A stretch of 64,000 bases of DNA from Paenibacillus xylanexedens (GCF_001908275.1 NZ_CP018620.1:2046001-2110000), one strand, 5' to 3'; positions 45,182 through 55,958 are shown, counted from the first letter of the stretch. A program made the numbers and translations. Notes: generated from the letters alone by a model not told the origin.

Positions 45182-47106
45182 GTTGGCTTGCCAATTTAAG
45201 CAGAACGTATGATGATCACGCTAAGGTTGTCGGACAATTTGAAATGAAGAAAAATGGCAAGGAATACGCTCTGATTCCAATCTCGCACACAACACAGACC
45301 GCCCATATTGAAGTTCATCTGAATGGAAAAGGAGATATCGTAAATGCCAAAGTGGTAGAAAAGAATGATGGTAGCACGATTATTCCTTGCACTGAAGCAT
45401 CCGCAAGCCGAACGAGTGCCCCTGTACCGTATCCGCTTTTTGACAAGTTATCCTATGTTGCAGGAGATTACACCCAGTTCTGCGGAGAGGTCAAGGGAAC
45501 ACCATATCAGGATTATTTAAACCAACTGAAGGCTTGGTGCGAATCTCCCTTTAGTCACCCTAGAGTCCAGAGTGTACTTCACTATGTCAGCAAAGGTACA
45601 CTCATCGCTGATTTAGTGAACAGAGGCATACTTTATGTGGATAGCCAAGGTAAGCTGCTGGAGAAGTGGATCGCAGGGCCTGGGGACCAGGAAGGGAAAA
45701 AGCCTGACATCTTCAATGTCATCGCAGCAGATCAGAGTGGGGCATTTGTTCGATTTGCTGTAGATATTCCAGGAGAACCCGAATCCAGATTATGGCGTGA
45801 TGCTTCGGTACAGCAGTCTTTTATCCATTTTTATGAGATGAGTTTGCAGGACAAGGATATCTGTTTCGTGACAGGGGATTACCTACCAGTTGCTGATAAA
45901 CATGCTTCTCGCATACGTCACTCAGGAGACAAGTCCAAGTTGATCTCAGCTAACGACTCTAGTGGATTTACGTATCGGGGGCGTTTTCGTACCAGTCGTG
46001 ACGCAGCTGTAGTAAGCTACGAAGCTTCACAGAAAGGGCATAACGCTCTGAAGTGGCTCATTGATCGACAAGGAACCACCATTGATGGCAAAGTGTTTCT
46101 GGTGTGGGGAAGCACAAGTCTGGATATGCCAGAACCTCAAGAAGATGCATTTAGCTTGTGGGATGAGGATGATGAGGAAGCATTTGCTGGCGGGGACACA
46201 ACTCATAAGGAGTTTGCTTTGCAAATCAGGAAGGCGATTGGCGGTTACCGATACGATGGGGAGTATAACTCTAAACATGAAGTGACTTTGATGACACTGG
46301 ATGCGGCCACACCAGGGCGAATGTCGATTATGTATTATCGGAGTTTAGATCAGAACGAGTATTTGGATCGAATATTAGCTTGGCATGAGAGCTGTTATTG
46401 GTTACATCGTTATCGGAAAAATAAAAATGACAAACCCGTCTCGTTTGTTGGGGCGCCTGCGACCAAAGACATTGCATTTGCAGCCTATGGTCCACGAGCC
46501 AGTGACAAGGTAGTTAAGGGATTAATGGAGCGAATGCTCCCATGTATCATAGATGAGAGACCCATTCCGCTGGATATCGTTCGCAGTTCTATCCAACGTG
46601 CATCCAACCCGGTAGGCATGGAAAATTGGGAGTGGGAGAAAACACTGAGCATTACTTGCGCACTTGTTAATAAGAAGGAGGGGTATGGAGTGAGTCTGAA
46701 TACAGAAACAACGGATCGTAGCTACGTATTTGGCAGAATGCTTGCCATTGCAGATGTATTAGAGAGAAGTGCTCTGGGTAAAGAGGAAAAACGAGCGACA
46801 AATGCCATTCGATATATGAACGCCTTTGCACAACGACCAGGCAGAACTTGGAGCATTATTCAATCTAATCTCCAACCTTATCAAGCGCGGATGGGGACGG
46901 GTGCCAGATATTATAATTCGTTGCTGGATGAAGTTGGAGATAAACTACAGTTGGAAGATTTTACAGACAAGCCACTTACGGGATTATACTTACTAGGCTT
47001 CTACAGTCAGCGTAACGATTTATATACAAGTAGGAAAGATAAAGAAGCCGCAGCTACATTTGATAAAGACGATGAAAACCAATTGAACGAACAAGGAGAT
47101 AACTAA
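45178..47106 (+). CDS. cas8c: Cas8c (Csd1), large subunit of I-C Cascade
   Basis: A 642-residue protein opening with [18 protein letters not shown] and containing [14 protein letters not shown] and [24 protein letters not shown] segments, the Csd1 pattern. It recognises the PAM and stabilises the R-loop. It overlaps cas5 by 4 bp. About residue 505 an in-frame GTG has a strong internal ribosome site, so the C-terminal 138 residues are probably also made as the small subunit Cas11c. No frameshift or truncation is seen. Confidence 0.95.
   Translation: MSWLANLSRTYDDHAKVVGQFEMKKNGKEYALIPISHTTQTAHIEVHLNGKGDIVNAKVVEKNDGSTIIPCTEASASRTSAPVPYPLFDKLSYVAGDYTQFCGEVKGTPYQDYLNQLKAWCESPFSHPRVQSVLHYVSKGTLIADLVNRGILYVDSQGKLLEKWIAGPGDQEGKKPDIFNVIAADQSGAFVRFAVDIPGEPESRLWRDASVQQSFIHFYEMSLQDKDICFVTGDYLPVADKHASRIRHSGDKSKLISANDSSGFTYRGRFRTSRDAAVVSYEASQKGHNALKWLIDRQGTTIDGKVFLVWGSTSLDMPEPQEDAFSLWDEDDEEAFAGGDTTHKEFALQIRKAIGGYRYDGEYNSKHEVTLMTLDAATPGRMSIMYYRSLDQNEYLDRILAWHESCYWLHRYRKNKNDKPVSFVGAPATKDIAFAAYGPRASDKVVKGLMERMLPCIIDERPIPLDIVRSSIQRASNPVGMENWEWEKTLSITCALVNKKEGYGVSLNTETTDRSYVFGRMLAIADVLERSALGKEEKRATNAIRYMNAFAQRPGRTWSIIQSNLQPYQARMGTGARYYNSLLDEVGDKLQLEDFTDKPLTGLYLLGFYSQRNDLYTSRKDKEAAATFDKDDENQLNEQGDN
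46690..47106 (+). CDS. cas11c: Cas11c small subunit from an internal start in cas8c
   Basis: Within cas8c, AAGGAGG (46675-46681) lies 8 nt before an in-frame GTG at 46690. Translation from here gives 138 residues, beginning [25 protein letters not shown] and rich in helices, then the shared stop. Subtype I-C systems are known to produce Cas11c this way, with a length of about 120-140 residues. The site falls exactly at that boundary, and the ribosome site is stronger than that of several other genes here. Expression is inferred, not shown. Confidence 0.75.
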   Translation: MSLNTETTDRSYVFGRMLAIADVLERSALGKEEKRATNAIRYMNAFAQRPGRTWSIIQSNLQPYQARMGTGARYYNSLLDEVGDKLQLEDFTDKPLTGLYLLGFYSQRNDLYTSRKDKEAAATFDKDDENQLNEQGDN

Positions 47107-47976
47107 ATGAGTACACTTGATCACAAAATCGATTTTGCTGTTGTACTGTCTGTTCGTAATGCCAACCCGAATGGTGATCCATTGAATGGAAACCGTCCTC
47201 GTCAGAACTACGATGGCTTAGGAGAAATCTCGGATGTATGTATAAAGCGTAAAATTCGTAACCGCCTTCAGGATATGGGAGAGTCCATTCTGGTGCAATC
47301 CGATGAAAAACGGAATGATGCTCACCGTTCCATTAAAGATCGTGTCGATGCCAATGAGAATGTACAAGAGCATGCCAAAGGTAAAAAGGCAAATAAGGAT
47401 TTGTATGCTGAAGCCGCTTGTCAGTCCTGGATTGACGTACGTAGCTTTGGACAGGTATTTGCTTTTAGCGGCACAGATGTATCTGTGGGGATTCGGGGTC
47501 CGGTATCGATTCATACAGCGGTTAGTTTGGATCGGATTGACATCTCAAGCATGCAGATTACGAAGAGTGTTAACTCTGTCACAACAGCTAAAGATCCAGA
47601 CAAAAAAGGTTCAGACACGATGGGCATGAAACACCGCGTAGATTTTGGAGTTTATGTTTTTTATGGAAGTATCAACACGCAACTGGCAGAGAAGACCGGA
47701 TTTACATATGAAGACGCGGAGAAAATTCGTGAATCACTGAGAACCTTATTCGAGAATGATACGTCCTCGGCCCGTCCTGATGGCAGCATGGAGGTTCACC
47801 AGTTATATTGGTGGGAACATAGCTCCAAAATGGGGCAGTATTCATCTGCGAAAGTACATCGTTCTCTGCAAATTGAATTGAAGCCAGGCGTAGCAGAAGC
47901 AAAGTCCTACGATGATTATAATTATACAGTGGTGCCGCTGGAAGGCTTGGCAGTCCAAGAATATGAAGGACTATAA
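47107..47976 (+). CDS. cas7c: Cas7c (Csd2), crRNA backbone subunit
   Basis: A 289-residue RAMP protein. The opening VVLSVRNANPNGDPLNGNRPRQNYDGLGEISDVCIKRKIRNRLQ is diagnostic of Cas7/Csd2, with the G-rich nucleic-acid-binding loop NANPNGDP. Several copies coat the spacer part of the crRNA. AAGGAGATAACTAA precedes the ATG, immediately after the cas8c stop. The 3' end overlaps cas4 by 14 bp. Confidence 0.96.
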   Translation: MSTLDHKIDFAVVLSVRNANPNGDPLNGNRPRQNYDGLGEISDVCIKRKIRNRLQDMGESILVQSDEKRNDAHRSIKDRVDANENVQEHAKGKKANKDLYAEAACQSWIDVRSFGQVFAFSGTDVSVGIRGPVSIHTAVSLDRIDISSMQITKSVNSVTTAKDPDKKGSDTMGMKHRVDFGVYVFYGSINTQLAEKTGFTYEDAEKIRESLRTLFENDTSSARPDGSMEVHQLYWWEHSSKMGQYSSAKVHRSLQIELKPGVAEAKSYDDYNYTVVPLEGLAVQEYEGL

Positions 47977-48622
47977 CGAAGAGGATTATCTGCTGCTTTC
48001 GGGGATTCAGCATTTTAACTTTTGCAGAAGGCAGTGGGCATTAATTCATATCGAACAGCAGTGGGAAGACAACGTGCGCACCATTGAGGGTGATCATCTG
48101 CATCGAAAAGCAGATCAACCAGCGCTTCGTGAGAAACGAGGCGATAAACTGGTGGTTCGTGCGCTTCCGGTGCAATCGAGGGAACTTGGCATCACAGGCA
48201 TCTGTGATGTGGTTGAATTCATTCGTGATCCATCTGGAGTTTCACTTGCAGGGGAGGAAGGGTTATACCTTCCTTTTCCTGTTGAATACAAACGCGGCAA
48301 GCCCAAACGAAATGATTCCGATCACTCCCAATTGGTAGCACAAGTCATGTGTCTTGAAGAAATGCTCGTATGTGATATCCCCAAGGCCTATTTTTATTAT
48401 GACGAGATCAAACATAGGATTGAAGTCATCATTACTGCGGCAGATCGGGAACGAGTGAAGGCAAGTATTCAAGAGATGAGACATTATTTTGAACGGAACC
48501 ATACACCCAAAGCCAAAGCAGGACCACACTGCCTAAGTTGTTCTTTGAACAATATATGTGTGCCTGATATCTTGAACAAACGCTCCGTTTCAAGTTACAT
48601 CGAAAGCAGGTTGAATGAATGA
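47963..48622 (+). CDS. cas4: Cas4 exonuclease-like adaptation protein
   Basis: A 219-residue protein. The N-terminal LSGIQHFNFCRRQWALIHIE carries the first cluster Cys, the RecB nuclease motif is PVEYKRGKPKR near residue 105, and the C-terminus HCLSCSLNNICVP supplies three more Cys for an iron-sulfur cluster. With Cas1-Cas2, Cas4 trims prespacers and selects PAM-bearing substrates. ATG at 47963 aligns with the family start; the longer frame from 47912 lies inside cas7. It overlaps cas1 by 4 bp. Confidence 0.93.
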   Translation: MKDYNEEDYLLLSGIQHFNFCRRQWALIHIEQQWEDNVRTIEGDHLHRKADQPALREKRGDKLVVRALPVQSRELGITGICDVVEFIRDPSGVSLAGEEGLYLPFPVEYKRGKPKRNDSDHSQLVAQVMCLEEMLVCDIPKAYFYYDEIKHRIEVIITAADRERVKASIQEMRHYFERNHTPKAKAGPHCLSCSLNNICVPDILNKRSVSSYIESRLNE

Positions 48623-49650
48623 AAAAGCTGCTGAACACCTTATTTGTAACATTACCCGATACATACCTTGGACTGGATGGGGAAAACATTGTGGTGAAGC
48701 AGGAGGAAGAAATTCTTGCTCGCTATCCGCTACATAATTTGGAGGCCGTTTGTACCTTTGGCTATGCTGGAGTAAGTCCAGCACTGATGGGGGCTTGTGC
48801 GTCACGCAATGTTAGTTTGACATTTATGACACGAACGGGGCGATTCCTCGCACGGGTGATTGGTGAGGATCGAGGAAATGTGGTTCTTCGCAAAGAACAG
48901 TATCGTATCTCGGACGATGAGGTGCGTAGTGCGCGGGTTGCTCGTAATATGATTACAGGCAAGTTATACAACAACAAGTGGATTTTGGAACGAGCCACAC
49001 GGGATTATGCACTACGTATCGACACGGAACGAATCAAGAAGGTTACGGAGTCGCTAGGTGAAACGATGAAGCTGTTGCGCGAGGTGGAGCAATTGGATAT
49101 ATTGCGCGGATTGGAAGGATCGGCTGCCGTTCAATATAACTCTGTGTTCGATGATCTGATTCTCCAGCAAAAGGAGTCATTTTACTTTTATGGACGCAGT
49201 CGGCGACCTCCCTTAGATAAAGTAAATGCGTTATTATCCTTTGCCTATACCTTGCTCGCTAATGACATGAAGTCTGCACTTGAATCTGTCGGACTTGATG
49301 CATATGTCGGTTTTTTGCACAGGGATCGTCCTGGCAGAGCTTCTCTTGCATTGGATATGATGGAGGAACTTCGAGGAGTGTACGCAGACCGATTTGTACT
49401 TTCTCTCATTAATAAGAAGGTAGTTAACGATAAAGGTTTTTATGTGAAAGAAAATCTCGCAGTGATTATGGATGATGAGACGAGAAAGAAAGTGTTAAAA
49501 GCATGGCAAGAACGCAAACAGGAAAAGATTATGCATCCGTATTTGAATGAAAAAATACCTTGGGGGCTTGTACCCTATACTCAAGCATTGCTATTGGCCA
49601 GGTATATACGGGGTGATCTGGATGAATATCCTCCGTTTCTGTGGAAGTAG
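48619..49650 (+). CDS. cas1: Cas1 integrase, subtype I-C
   Basis: A 343-residue protein starting KKLLNTLFVTLPDTYLGLDG, then HNLEAVCTFGYAGVSPALMG and the catalytic C-domain with ILRGLEGSAAVQYNSVFDDL (Glu of the active site), FLHRDRPGRASLALDMMEELR and a closing LLLARYIRGDLDEYPPF. Cas1 joins prespacers to the leader-repeat end. The active-site Glu, His and Asp/Glu positions look intact. It overlaps cas4 by 4 bp. Confidence 0.96.
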   Translation: MKKLLNTLFVTLPDTYLGLDGENIVVKQEEEILARYPLHNLEAVCTFGYAGVSPALMGACASRNVSLTFMTRTGRFLARVIGEDRGNVVLRKEQYRISDDEVRSARVARNMITGKLYNNKWILERATRDYALRIDTERIKKVTESLGETMKLLREVEQLDILRGLEGSAAVQYNSVFDDLILQQKESFYFYGRSRRPPLDKVNALLSFAYTLLANDMKSALESVGLDAYVGFLHRDRPGRASLALDMMEELRGVYADRFVLSLINKKVVNDKGFYVKENLAVIMDDETRKKVLKAWQERKQEKIMHPYLNEKIPWGLVPYTQALLLARYIRGDLDEYPPFLWK

Positions 49651-49659
49651 GTGTGATGA

Positions 49660-49950
49660 TTGCTTATTTTGATTACGTATGATGTAAGCACGATAGATAG
49701 TGAAGGCCGTAGAAGACTATCTAAAGTGGCGAAAAAGTGTGTGGATCACGGTCAGCGAGTACAAAACTCAGTGTTTGAATGTATACTGGATGCTGCCCAG
49801 TTTAGACGATTAAGATTCGAACTGGAAGAATTAATTGATAAGGATACAGATAGTCTTCGATTCTATAACTTAGGTGATAATTACAAAAGAAAAGTTCAAC
49901 ATGTGGGTGCCAAAGATTCCTATGATATGGGTGATCCGTTAATACTTTAG
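49660..49950 (+). CDS. cas2: Cas2 adaptation protein
   Basis: A 96-residue ferredoxin-fold protein starting at TTG (MLILITYDVSTID), the standard Cas2 opening with the conserved first-strand Asp. The central RVQNSVFECILD is also diagnostic. It bridges two Cas1 dimers during integration. The neighbouring ATG at 49656 is out of frame. The leader of array 3 begins within a few nucleotides of its stop, so cas transcription may run into the array. Confidence 0.95.
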   Translation: MLILITYDVSTIDSEGRRRLSKVAKKCVDHGQRVQNSVFECILDAAQFRRLRFELEELIDKDTDSLRFYNLGDNYKRKVQHVGAKDSYDMGDPLIL

Positions 49951-49951
49951 C

Positions 49952-50143
49952 AGGTGCGAATGCCAAGCTCACATGATTTCCCTGGGGGATTCGCACCTCG
50001 GAATTTGTCGAAAAGGTCTTTATTGTGACCTTTTGGCAATGATTTATGATCGGAAATTTGTGATAACCGTTTTAAAGAAGTAGAACTATCGAAAATACGT
50101 TAATAGTTATTCTTCAAGCATAGTTATTACGTCACTTTTCGCT
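49952..50143 (+). promoter_or_regulatory. CRISPR array 3 leader with conserved inverted repeat
   Basis: AGGTGCGAAT (49952-49961) and ATTCGCACCT (49989-49998) flank GCTCACATGA and CCTGGGGG, followed by CGGAATTTGTCGAAAA, close to leader 1. The leader ends TACGTCACTTTTCGCT at the first repeat. It starts only 2 nt after the cas2 stop. Confidence 0.7.
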
Positions 50144-52404
50144 GTCGCACTCTGTATGGAGTGCGTGGATTGAAATTTTCTCGTCGATGAGGGCCCCTGT
50201 GAACTCGCCCCGTCGCACTCTGTATGGAGTGCGTGGATTGAAATATCTATATGGGAACAATCGTTCACGGGTCCGGAGTCGCACTCTGTATGGAGTGCGT
50301 GGATTGAAATCACCGCGAGTGTAGCCAGGACAAAAGCCGCCATCGTCGCACTCTGTATGGAGTGCGTGGATTGAAATAAACGATTCCTGGGGATGAACCC
50401 CGGACTATCGGCGTCGCACTCTGTATGGAGTGCGTGGATTGAAATACGGCTGCGGGTTGTGTGTCAAACCGCGCCAGGTTGTCGCACTCTGTATGGAGTG
50501 CGTGGATTGAAATCGACCATGTACGATAGGAAACCTTCCGCAGGACTCGTCGCACTCTGTATGGAGTGCGTGGATTGAAATACCCTTGGTTCCTGATCGT
50601 TAGACCAATGCTTGAGTCGCACTCTGTATGGAGTGCGTGGATTGAAATTTCGCGGGAGTGACCGTTGATTTATACGTCACCAGTCGCACTCTGTATGGAG
50701 TGCGTGGATTGAAATAACCTTCGGACCGTTAGGTTGCTGATCTCGGGGCAGTCGCACTCTGTATGGAGTGCGTGGATTGAAATAGCTTCGTACAGCGGGT
50801 TATACTCCGGTACAATGTCGCACTCTGTATGGAGTGCGTGGATTGAAATGAAAGCATGGTGGTTACCTCACACCAACCAAACTGTCGCACTCTGTATGGA
50901 GTGCGTGGATTGAAATTTGCTTCTCCTAGATCTGTACCTCCGTAACCTTTCGTCGCACTCTGTATGGAGTGCGTGGATTGAAATAGTCTCAGCGTTGTAG
51001 TAGTCATCTCGATACAAAAAGTCGCACTCTGTATGGAGTGCGTGGATTGAAATAGTCTCAGCGTTGTAGTAGTCATCTCGATACAAAAAGTCGCACTCTG
51101 TATGGAGTGCGTGGATTGAAATGGATACGCCTACGGTAAGCTCCGGCAACCTCGACGTCGCACTCTGTATGGAGTGCGTGGATTGAAATAACGTCAGCGG
51201 ACGCGGTGTTTAACAATGGATGGTCGCACTCTGTATGGAGTGCGTGGATTGAAATATCGCAGAATCACGCGAAGGTTGGCCGATAGCTTGTCGCACTCTG
51301 TATGGAGTGCGTGGATTGAAATCCTTTCTTGAACCGATCAGCAAGGCCAGCCCACTGGGTCGCACTCTGTATGGAGTGCGTGGATTGAAATTTCGATGGC
51401 GAACTTCAACGGGAGGACGTAAGACGTCGCACTCTGTATGGAGTGCGTGGATTGAAATGTTAACCCGGCGATCTGATCAGCAAACCCACGTGCGTCGCAC
51501 TCTGTATGGAGTGCGTGGATTGAAATACACCACCCAATTCCCGGTTGCCCGCTATGGCCTGTCGCACTCTGTATGGAGTGCGTGGATTGAAATATCGATA
51601 AACTTGGTTTGTTTGGCCGTCAATGCCGTCGCACTCTGTATGGAGTGCGTGGATTGAAATTATATCCAACGCCTTTGTTTCGGCTGAACACGATCGTCGC
51701 ACTCTGTATGGAGTGCGTGGATTGAAATCCGCATTGGGCGACAAAGATTGCTGTGTTGGATTGGTCGCACTCTGTATGGAGTGCGTGGATTGAAATTTCC
51801 AACGCTTGCGGAAGTACTCCAGTGGCTGCCGGTCGCACTCTGTATGGAGTGCGTGGATTGAAATTGCGTCCTTAATGAACATGATCGTGAGTCGGATAAG
51901 TCGCACTCTGTATGGAGTGCGTGGATTGAAATTTAAGTGCGGCCTTTAATGGCGTGGCCTGCGTTTGTCGCACTCTGTATGGAGTGCGTGGATTGAAATG
52001 TCCATGATGTGAAACGGGATATCAACGTCCTTCAGTCGCACTCTGTATGGAGTGCGTGGATTGAAATTTGCGGACTCTCGTTAGCTGCCGCTTCTAGAAC
52101 TAGTCGCACTCTGTATGGAGTGCGTGGATTGAAATCAGTAGTCAGAAGGGCTTTTTGCGAGTACATATTGTCGCACTCTGTATGGAGAGCGTGGATTGAA
52201 ATTACATGGAGTATGAGTGGATTCAAGATTAGGGGGGCGCACTACGTATGAAGTGCGTGAATTGAAATAATGAGCTCGTAAGAGCTATGGACACGGCCCC
52301 CTCGTCGCACTCCGTACGGATTGCGTGGATTGAAATTAACCAAGGAGGCATATACAGATGGAGGGCATATTGTCCCACTCCGTGTGGAGTATGTGGATTT
52401 AAAT
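50144..52404 (+). CRISPR. Type I-C CRISPR array 3: 34 repeats, 33 spacers
   Basis: The 33-bp repeat starts GTCGCACTCTGTATGG and ends AGTGCGTGGATTGAAAT, differing from array 1 at one position (T for C). Repeats 1-30 are identical; 31 has one change, and 32-34 (52236-52404) decay progressively. Spacers are 33-36 bp. The spacer at 50985-51020 is repeated exactly at 51054-51089. The leader is on the left, after cas2. Confidence 0.97.
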
Positions 52405-52471
52405 ATTTGCTCCGTCTATTGTAGCTGCATGGCTCCAGTATCTAATGGCGCTTCAATACCCATATCAACTT

Positions 52472-52504
52472 CACAGATGGCTGAGCTGTCTGTGTTTTTT
52501 TTAT
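52472..52504 (+). terminator. Terminator beyond array 3
   Basis: CACAGATGG and CTGTCTGTG form an imperfect stem with TTTTTTTT after it, about 70 nt past the last degenerate repeat. Confidence 0.6.
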
Positions 52505-52720
52505 GGTAACGGACAGCACAATGGTTGCTACAGAAGTGTTGCTACCTGTTTTTTAGAAAGATCCAGAGATGCCGCTTGCATGAATGAAGTACACCAAGGA
52601 ACACATTGGCCCAAATAACTGTTCCCTGTTCTTAGGTGTTTATTGAGTTGAATAGCTGATCGTAAAAAGCTCGTAACTATGTCTTAGTTGAATCCGTCTA
52701 ATAGATTGAGGTGATTGAGA

Positions 52721-53497
52721 ATGAAACCATTTAAATATTGGAGCCAGCGCTTGAGTATACTTTTTGTTCTAGTCATTATTGTTGGCTGTGGAACATCGAA
52801 TAAGGGTGAAATAACATCCAAACCCCAGGAAACGATTACGAAAGAAGTTTCAAAGGAATCAACGAAGCGATGCCCGGGAACCCTTGAATGGATTGATTTT
52901 CTGATGATTTATAATGTTACATATTTTCAAAACAACGAAGGGACCAAAGAGGTACCTGCAGAGCAAATTGGGGATAGGGTAGGGGAAGTGAGCTACATGC
53001 TGAACGAGCATGCGTGTGCGGATCACGTGACCGAGAATGGTGATGCGGCATATCTTCCAATTGGAACTGTTATATATGAACTGAAAGGTTATAAGTCGCA
53101 TTATCGCGTAGTAGCGAATAATAAGGTTTACGAAGCAAAAGAAAATCCGAATGCTAAGACAATGGGAGACCTGATGGACATTGAAGACAAAGTGGAAAAA
53201 GTCAGCCTTGAAAGCGGGAACGATGGCAGCCCAATCGGTGACTTTCCCCAGGAAGCCGCATCCGAATTCATGAACGAGCTTTTGCCGTTGCGATATGTTG
53301 GCTTTGATGAGGTGTATAAGAAATCCAAGCATGAGACAGGGATTTTTTTACGTGTGCACCTTCAAGATGGAACATCTTTTCGAATGGTTTATTATCCGAA
53401 GGCGAATGCTTTCTCAGCAGGTGCATTTGGCACAGCAAAATTACAATCATTAATCGTTTCTCAGAGAAAAGAAATTAAAGCAGCTGCAGGATTATAG
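52721..53497 (+). CDS. Lipoprotein of unknown function
   Basis: About 258 residues with signal segment LSILFVLVIIVGCGTSNKGE, lipobox IVGC near residue 23. The mature part holds CPGTLEWIDFLMIYNVTYF, a central KSHYRVVANNKVYEAKENPNAK-like segment and a closing MVYYPKANAFSAGAFGTAKL. I recognise no family. ATG at 52721 follows GAGGTGA by 6 nt. It stands alone, downstream of CRISPR array 3, and converges on the chemotaxis receptor gene. Confidence 0.7.
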   Translation: MKPFKYWSQRLSILFVLVIIVGCGTSNKGEITSKPQETITKEVSKESTKRCPGTLEWIDFLMIYNVTYFQNNEGTKEVPAEQIGDRVGEVSYMLNEHACADHVTENGDAAYLPIGTVIYELKGYKSHYRVVANNKVYEAKENPNAKTMGDLMDIEDKVEKVSLESGNDGSPIGDFPQEAASEFMNELLPLRYVGFDEVYKKSKHETGIFLRVHLQDGTSFRMVYYPKANAFSAGAFGTAKLQSLIVSQRKEIKAAAGL

Positions 53498-53583
53498 TGG
53501 ATTGGAGGTTCAACAATCAGTTGATGACACCACTGTCTGTTAAATGATACCGGGAAGGTATAGAGCCTACCCTGGTAACAACA

Positions 53584-53630
53584 AAAAACCAAGGCTTCGA
53601 GTTAGTTACTCATGAGCCTTGGTTTTTTTA
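53584..53630. terminator. Bidirectional terminator
   Basis: AAAAAACCAAGGCT and AGCCTTGGTTTTTT form a 14-bp stem between the convergent lipoprotein and chemotaxis-receptor genes. Confidence 0.9.
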
Positions 53631-53666
53631 CTGTGTCGTATTTTTGTTATCTATATCCTATTAAAT

Positions 53667-55430
53667 CTATTCTGCACGTACTTTAAAGAATGAGATCAGT
53701 TCTTGCAGTTGCTCGGATACAACCGAGAGCTCATCGGAGGCACTCACAATGGCTGCCATGGAGGCTTCCTGCTCATCAATTGACTGCTCAATTTGTTTAC
53801 TGCTGCTTGCTGCCTTGCTCACATTGGCAGACAGTTCATCGGCCGTGGCAGACATTTCCTGTGTGCTTGCCGAGATTTCTTCAGTAGAACTGGAGATATC
53901 CTGAATCTGGTTTGCAACTTTATTCGTAGCAGTCAGAATATTCTCGAAGAATACACCAGTCTCTTGGGTAACTTCCAAGCCTTTGGTGACTTCCTTGGAA
54001 CCCAACTGCATCGCCTCGGAAGACTGCATGATATCCCGTTGAATTTCTTCAATTAACTGTCGAATTTGCTTCGCTGATTCCTGCGATTGCTCTGCCAGAT
54101 TACGTACCTCACCTGCAACCACCGCAAAACCTCTTCCTTCTTCACCTGCGCGGGCTGCCTCGATTGAAGCGTTAAGTGCAAGCAAGTTGGTTTGTCCAGC
54201 AATCTCCGTAATCACGTTAACAATGTTGCTAATCTGGTTCGAGTTATTTTCCAAAGACTGAATCGAATTTGACGTATTTTGCACCGCACCGGAGATCAGG
54301 CGCATCTGCTCAATGACTTGTTGCATCACCACATTACCTGTGCTGGAGCGCTGCTCCATGCTGAGTGCTTCATCTGCCACATCTGCTGAGCTGCTGGCGA
54401 TCGTCTGAACTACCGTTGACATCTCTGTCATGGCGCGTGCGTTCTCCACAGTGGCTTTGTCTTGTGACACCAGTCCAGTAGATATTTCTCGAATATTGGT
54501 GCTGATGGATTGAATGTTCACATTATTTTTCTCGGAAATGCCCAGTAGTTGTTTGGAAGATTCCGAGAGGTGATGTGAAGCATTCTGTACTTTATAGATG
54601 GTTGTATTGAAGCGATGGATCATCGCATTAAACTTCTCGTTGATGATACCCAGATCATCTCGCCCGGTATCGATGGTTACGTCCAGATTACCCGTGCTGA
54701 CTTCTTCGATACCTTTCATCAGATTGCGGATCGGAAGCAACGTTCTTTTCAGCAAAATGAATTGCAATACCATGAACAGGATCAGGAAACCGATCAGGAA
54801 CATCAAACCGTACGAAAGCAGTTTGTTCAGACCTTTTGGAACGGCACTTGCATCTACATCGAAGTAAAGAGCAGCGTACATGGAGCCATCTGCGTTATTA
54901 ATCGGATAGATCAGAGTGGTCCAGGTTCCGTACTCATCTGTGTAGAAATCACTGAAGGCAGGCTTTCCGTCCTTTTTCATCTGTTCCAGCACTACGACGT
55001 TATTCTGAGGCAGCGGGTACATGGCACCTGCGGGCAGATTACCTTCCTCGAATGGTTCCAACAGGTTCGTTGGAATCGCGATGATGGACGTTCCGTTTCC
55101 TTGCTCAAGTTCTGAACCAAAAATGTACGCTTGCGCGATGTTTGGATAGAATTCATGGATGGAATCGAGATAAGTTTTCATTTCCAGCTGTACAGGACCG
55201 GAATAGCTTTTTTCCTTAGCCGCTTCTGCCACTTTGGCAGTGTCGAGATCATCGTACCATTTCTGGGTGATGACGGTAGCTTGGTCGTGTAACTGTTCAA
55301 CCAAGATGTTTTTTTGCAATTGATACGCGGCAGTAATCAGGATTACACCGATCAACATGATGCTGCCGAATGAAATCACCAAATTTTTGATGAAGAAAGG
55401 CATGGTACTCCAACGAAGCTTATTAAACAA
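53667..55430 (-). CDS. Methyl-accepting chemotaxis receptor
   Basis: A 587-residue transducer: TM1 (about 14-36), an extracytoplasmic sensor of the dCache type (about 40-205, including [21 protein letters not shown]), TM2 (about 208-228), HAMP ([20 protein letters not shown]), and a cytoplasmic coiled coil. The coiled coil has the conserved hairpin tip [41 protein letters not shown], which binds CheA/CheW. TTG at 55430 is the start, with AAGGAG 9 nt upstream. The ligand is unknown. Confidence 0.95.
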   Translation of the reverse strand: MFNKLRWSTMPFFIKNLVISFGSIMLIGVILITAAYQLQKNILVEQLHDQATVITQKWYDDLDTAKVAEAAKEKSYSGPVQLEMKTYLDSIHEFYPNIAQAYIFGSELEQGNGTSIIAIPTNLLEPFEEGNLPAGAMYPLPQNNVVVLEQMKKDGKPAFSDFYTDEYGTWTTLIYPINNADGSMYAALYFDVDASAVPKGLNKLLSYGLMFLIGFLILFMVLQFILLKRTLLPIRNLMKGIEEVSTGNLDVTIDTGRDDLGIINEKFNAMIHRFNTTIYKVQNASHHLSESSKQLLGISEKNNVNIQSISTNIREISTGLVSQDKATVENARAMTEMSTVVQTIASSSADVADEALSMEQRSSTGNVVMQQVIEQMRLISGAVQNTSNSIQSLENNSNQISNIVNVITEIAGQTNLLALNASIEAARAGEEGRGFAVVAGEVRNLAEQSQESAKQIRQLIEEIQRDIMQSSEAMQLGSKEVTKGLEVTQETGVFFENILTATNKVANQIQDISSSTEEISASTQEMSATADELSANVSKAASSSKQIEQSIDEQEASMAAIVSASDELSVVSEQLQELISFFKVRAE

Positions 55431-55944
55431 GATGGTTCACTCCTTCTACGATTGTGAAAATGCACTATACCTGGATGGGATGCTATACGCTATGTAATCT
55501 AATGAATATTTAGTGGAAAATTGTTATCGTGCAACTTCTATAATTCTGATTTTGCTGTGGTTACGTGACATTCTCTCATGCTTCAGTGTGCTTCTTGCAT
55601 TGTTTCAAGTTCTACTTCACTTATAGGACCCCCAGGTAAGTTACTTCGTAGATTATATCGTTATAAAGTCATATTAATATTAGCTTTATGAACAAAAATA
55701 GTTCTAAGGTACCGGTTCCGTGGACGTATTTTTCGTTTTATTTCTTTATTATTACGTTTATTAATGCAAGGTTCTAGTGAGATAGATGAAATTAATTACT
55801 ATATATTCAAAAAATATGATGTGCCAAGAGGTCCCCATTCGTAAGCGGGCTTTTTGGGCTTACTTGTCATGACCTAAAGAAAACACAAGTGAATGAAAAG
55901 ACAGTCCATTGTTGCCCTTCCGCAGGAACGCTAAGATGAAGTTG
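55431..55944. other. Intergenic region between divergent genes
   Basis: No gene is supported. The region is moderately AT-rich, with no clear consensus promoter found. Confidence 0.4.
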
Positions 55945-55958
55945 TTAAAGCGTTTACA
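55945..55958 (+). promoter_or_regulatory. Catabolite-responsive element (cre) of the lyase operon
   Basis: TTAAAGCGTTTACA matches the CcpA consensus TGNAANCGNNNNCA except for one base. It lies 28 nt upstream of the first operon gene. Confidence 0.6.

Noticed and set aside
50107..52251. Open frames inside CRISPR array 3
   Set aside because: Same repeat-driven artefact as in array 1.
52236..52404. Treating the last three array-3 repeats as a separate array
   Set aside because: Spacing of 33-35 bp continues unbroken from repeat 31, so they are decayed ends of the same array.
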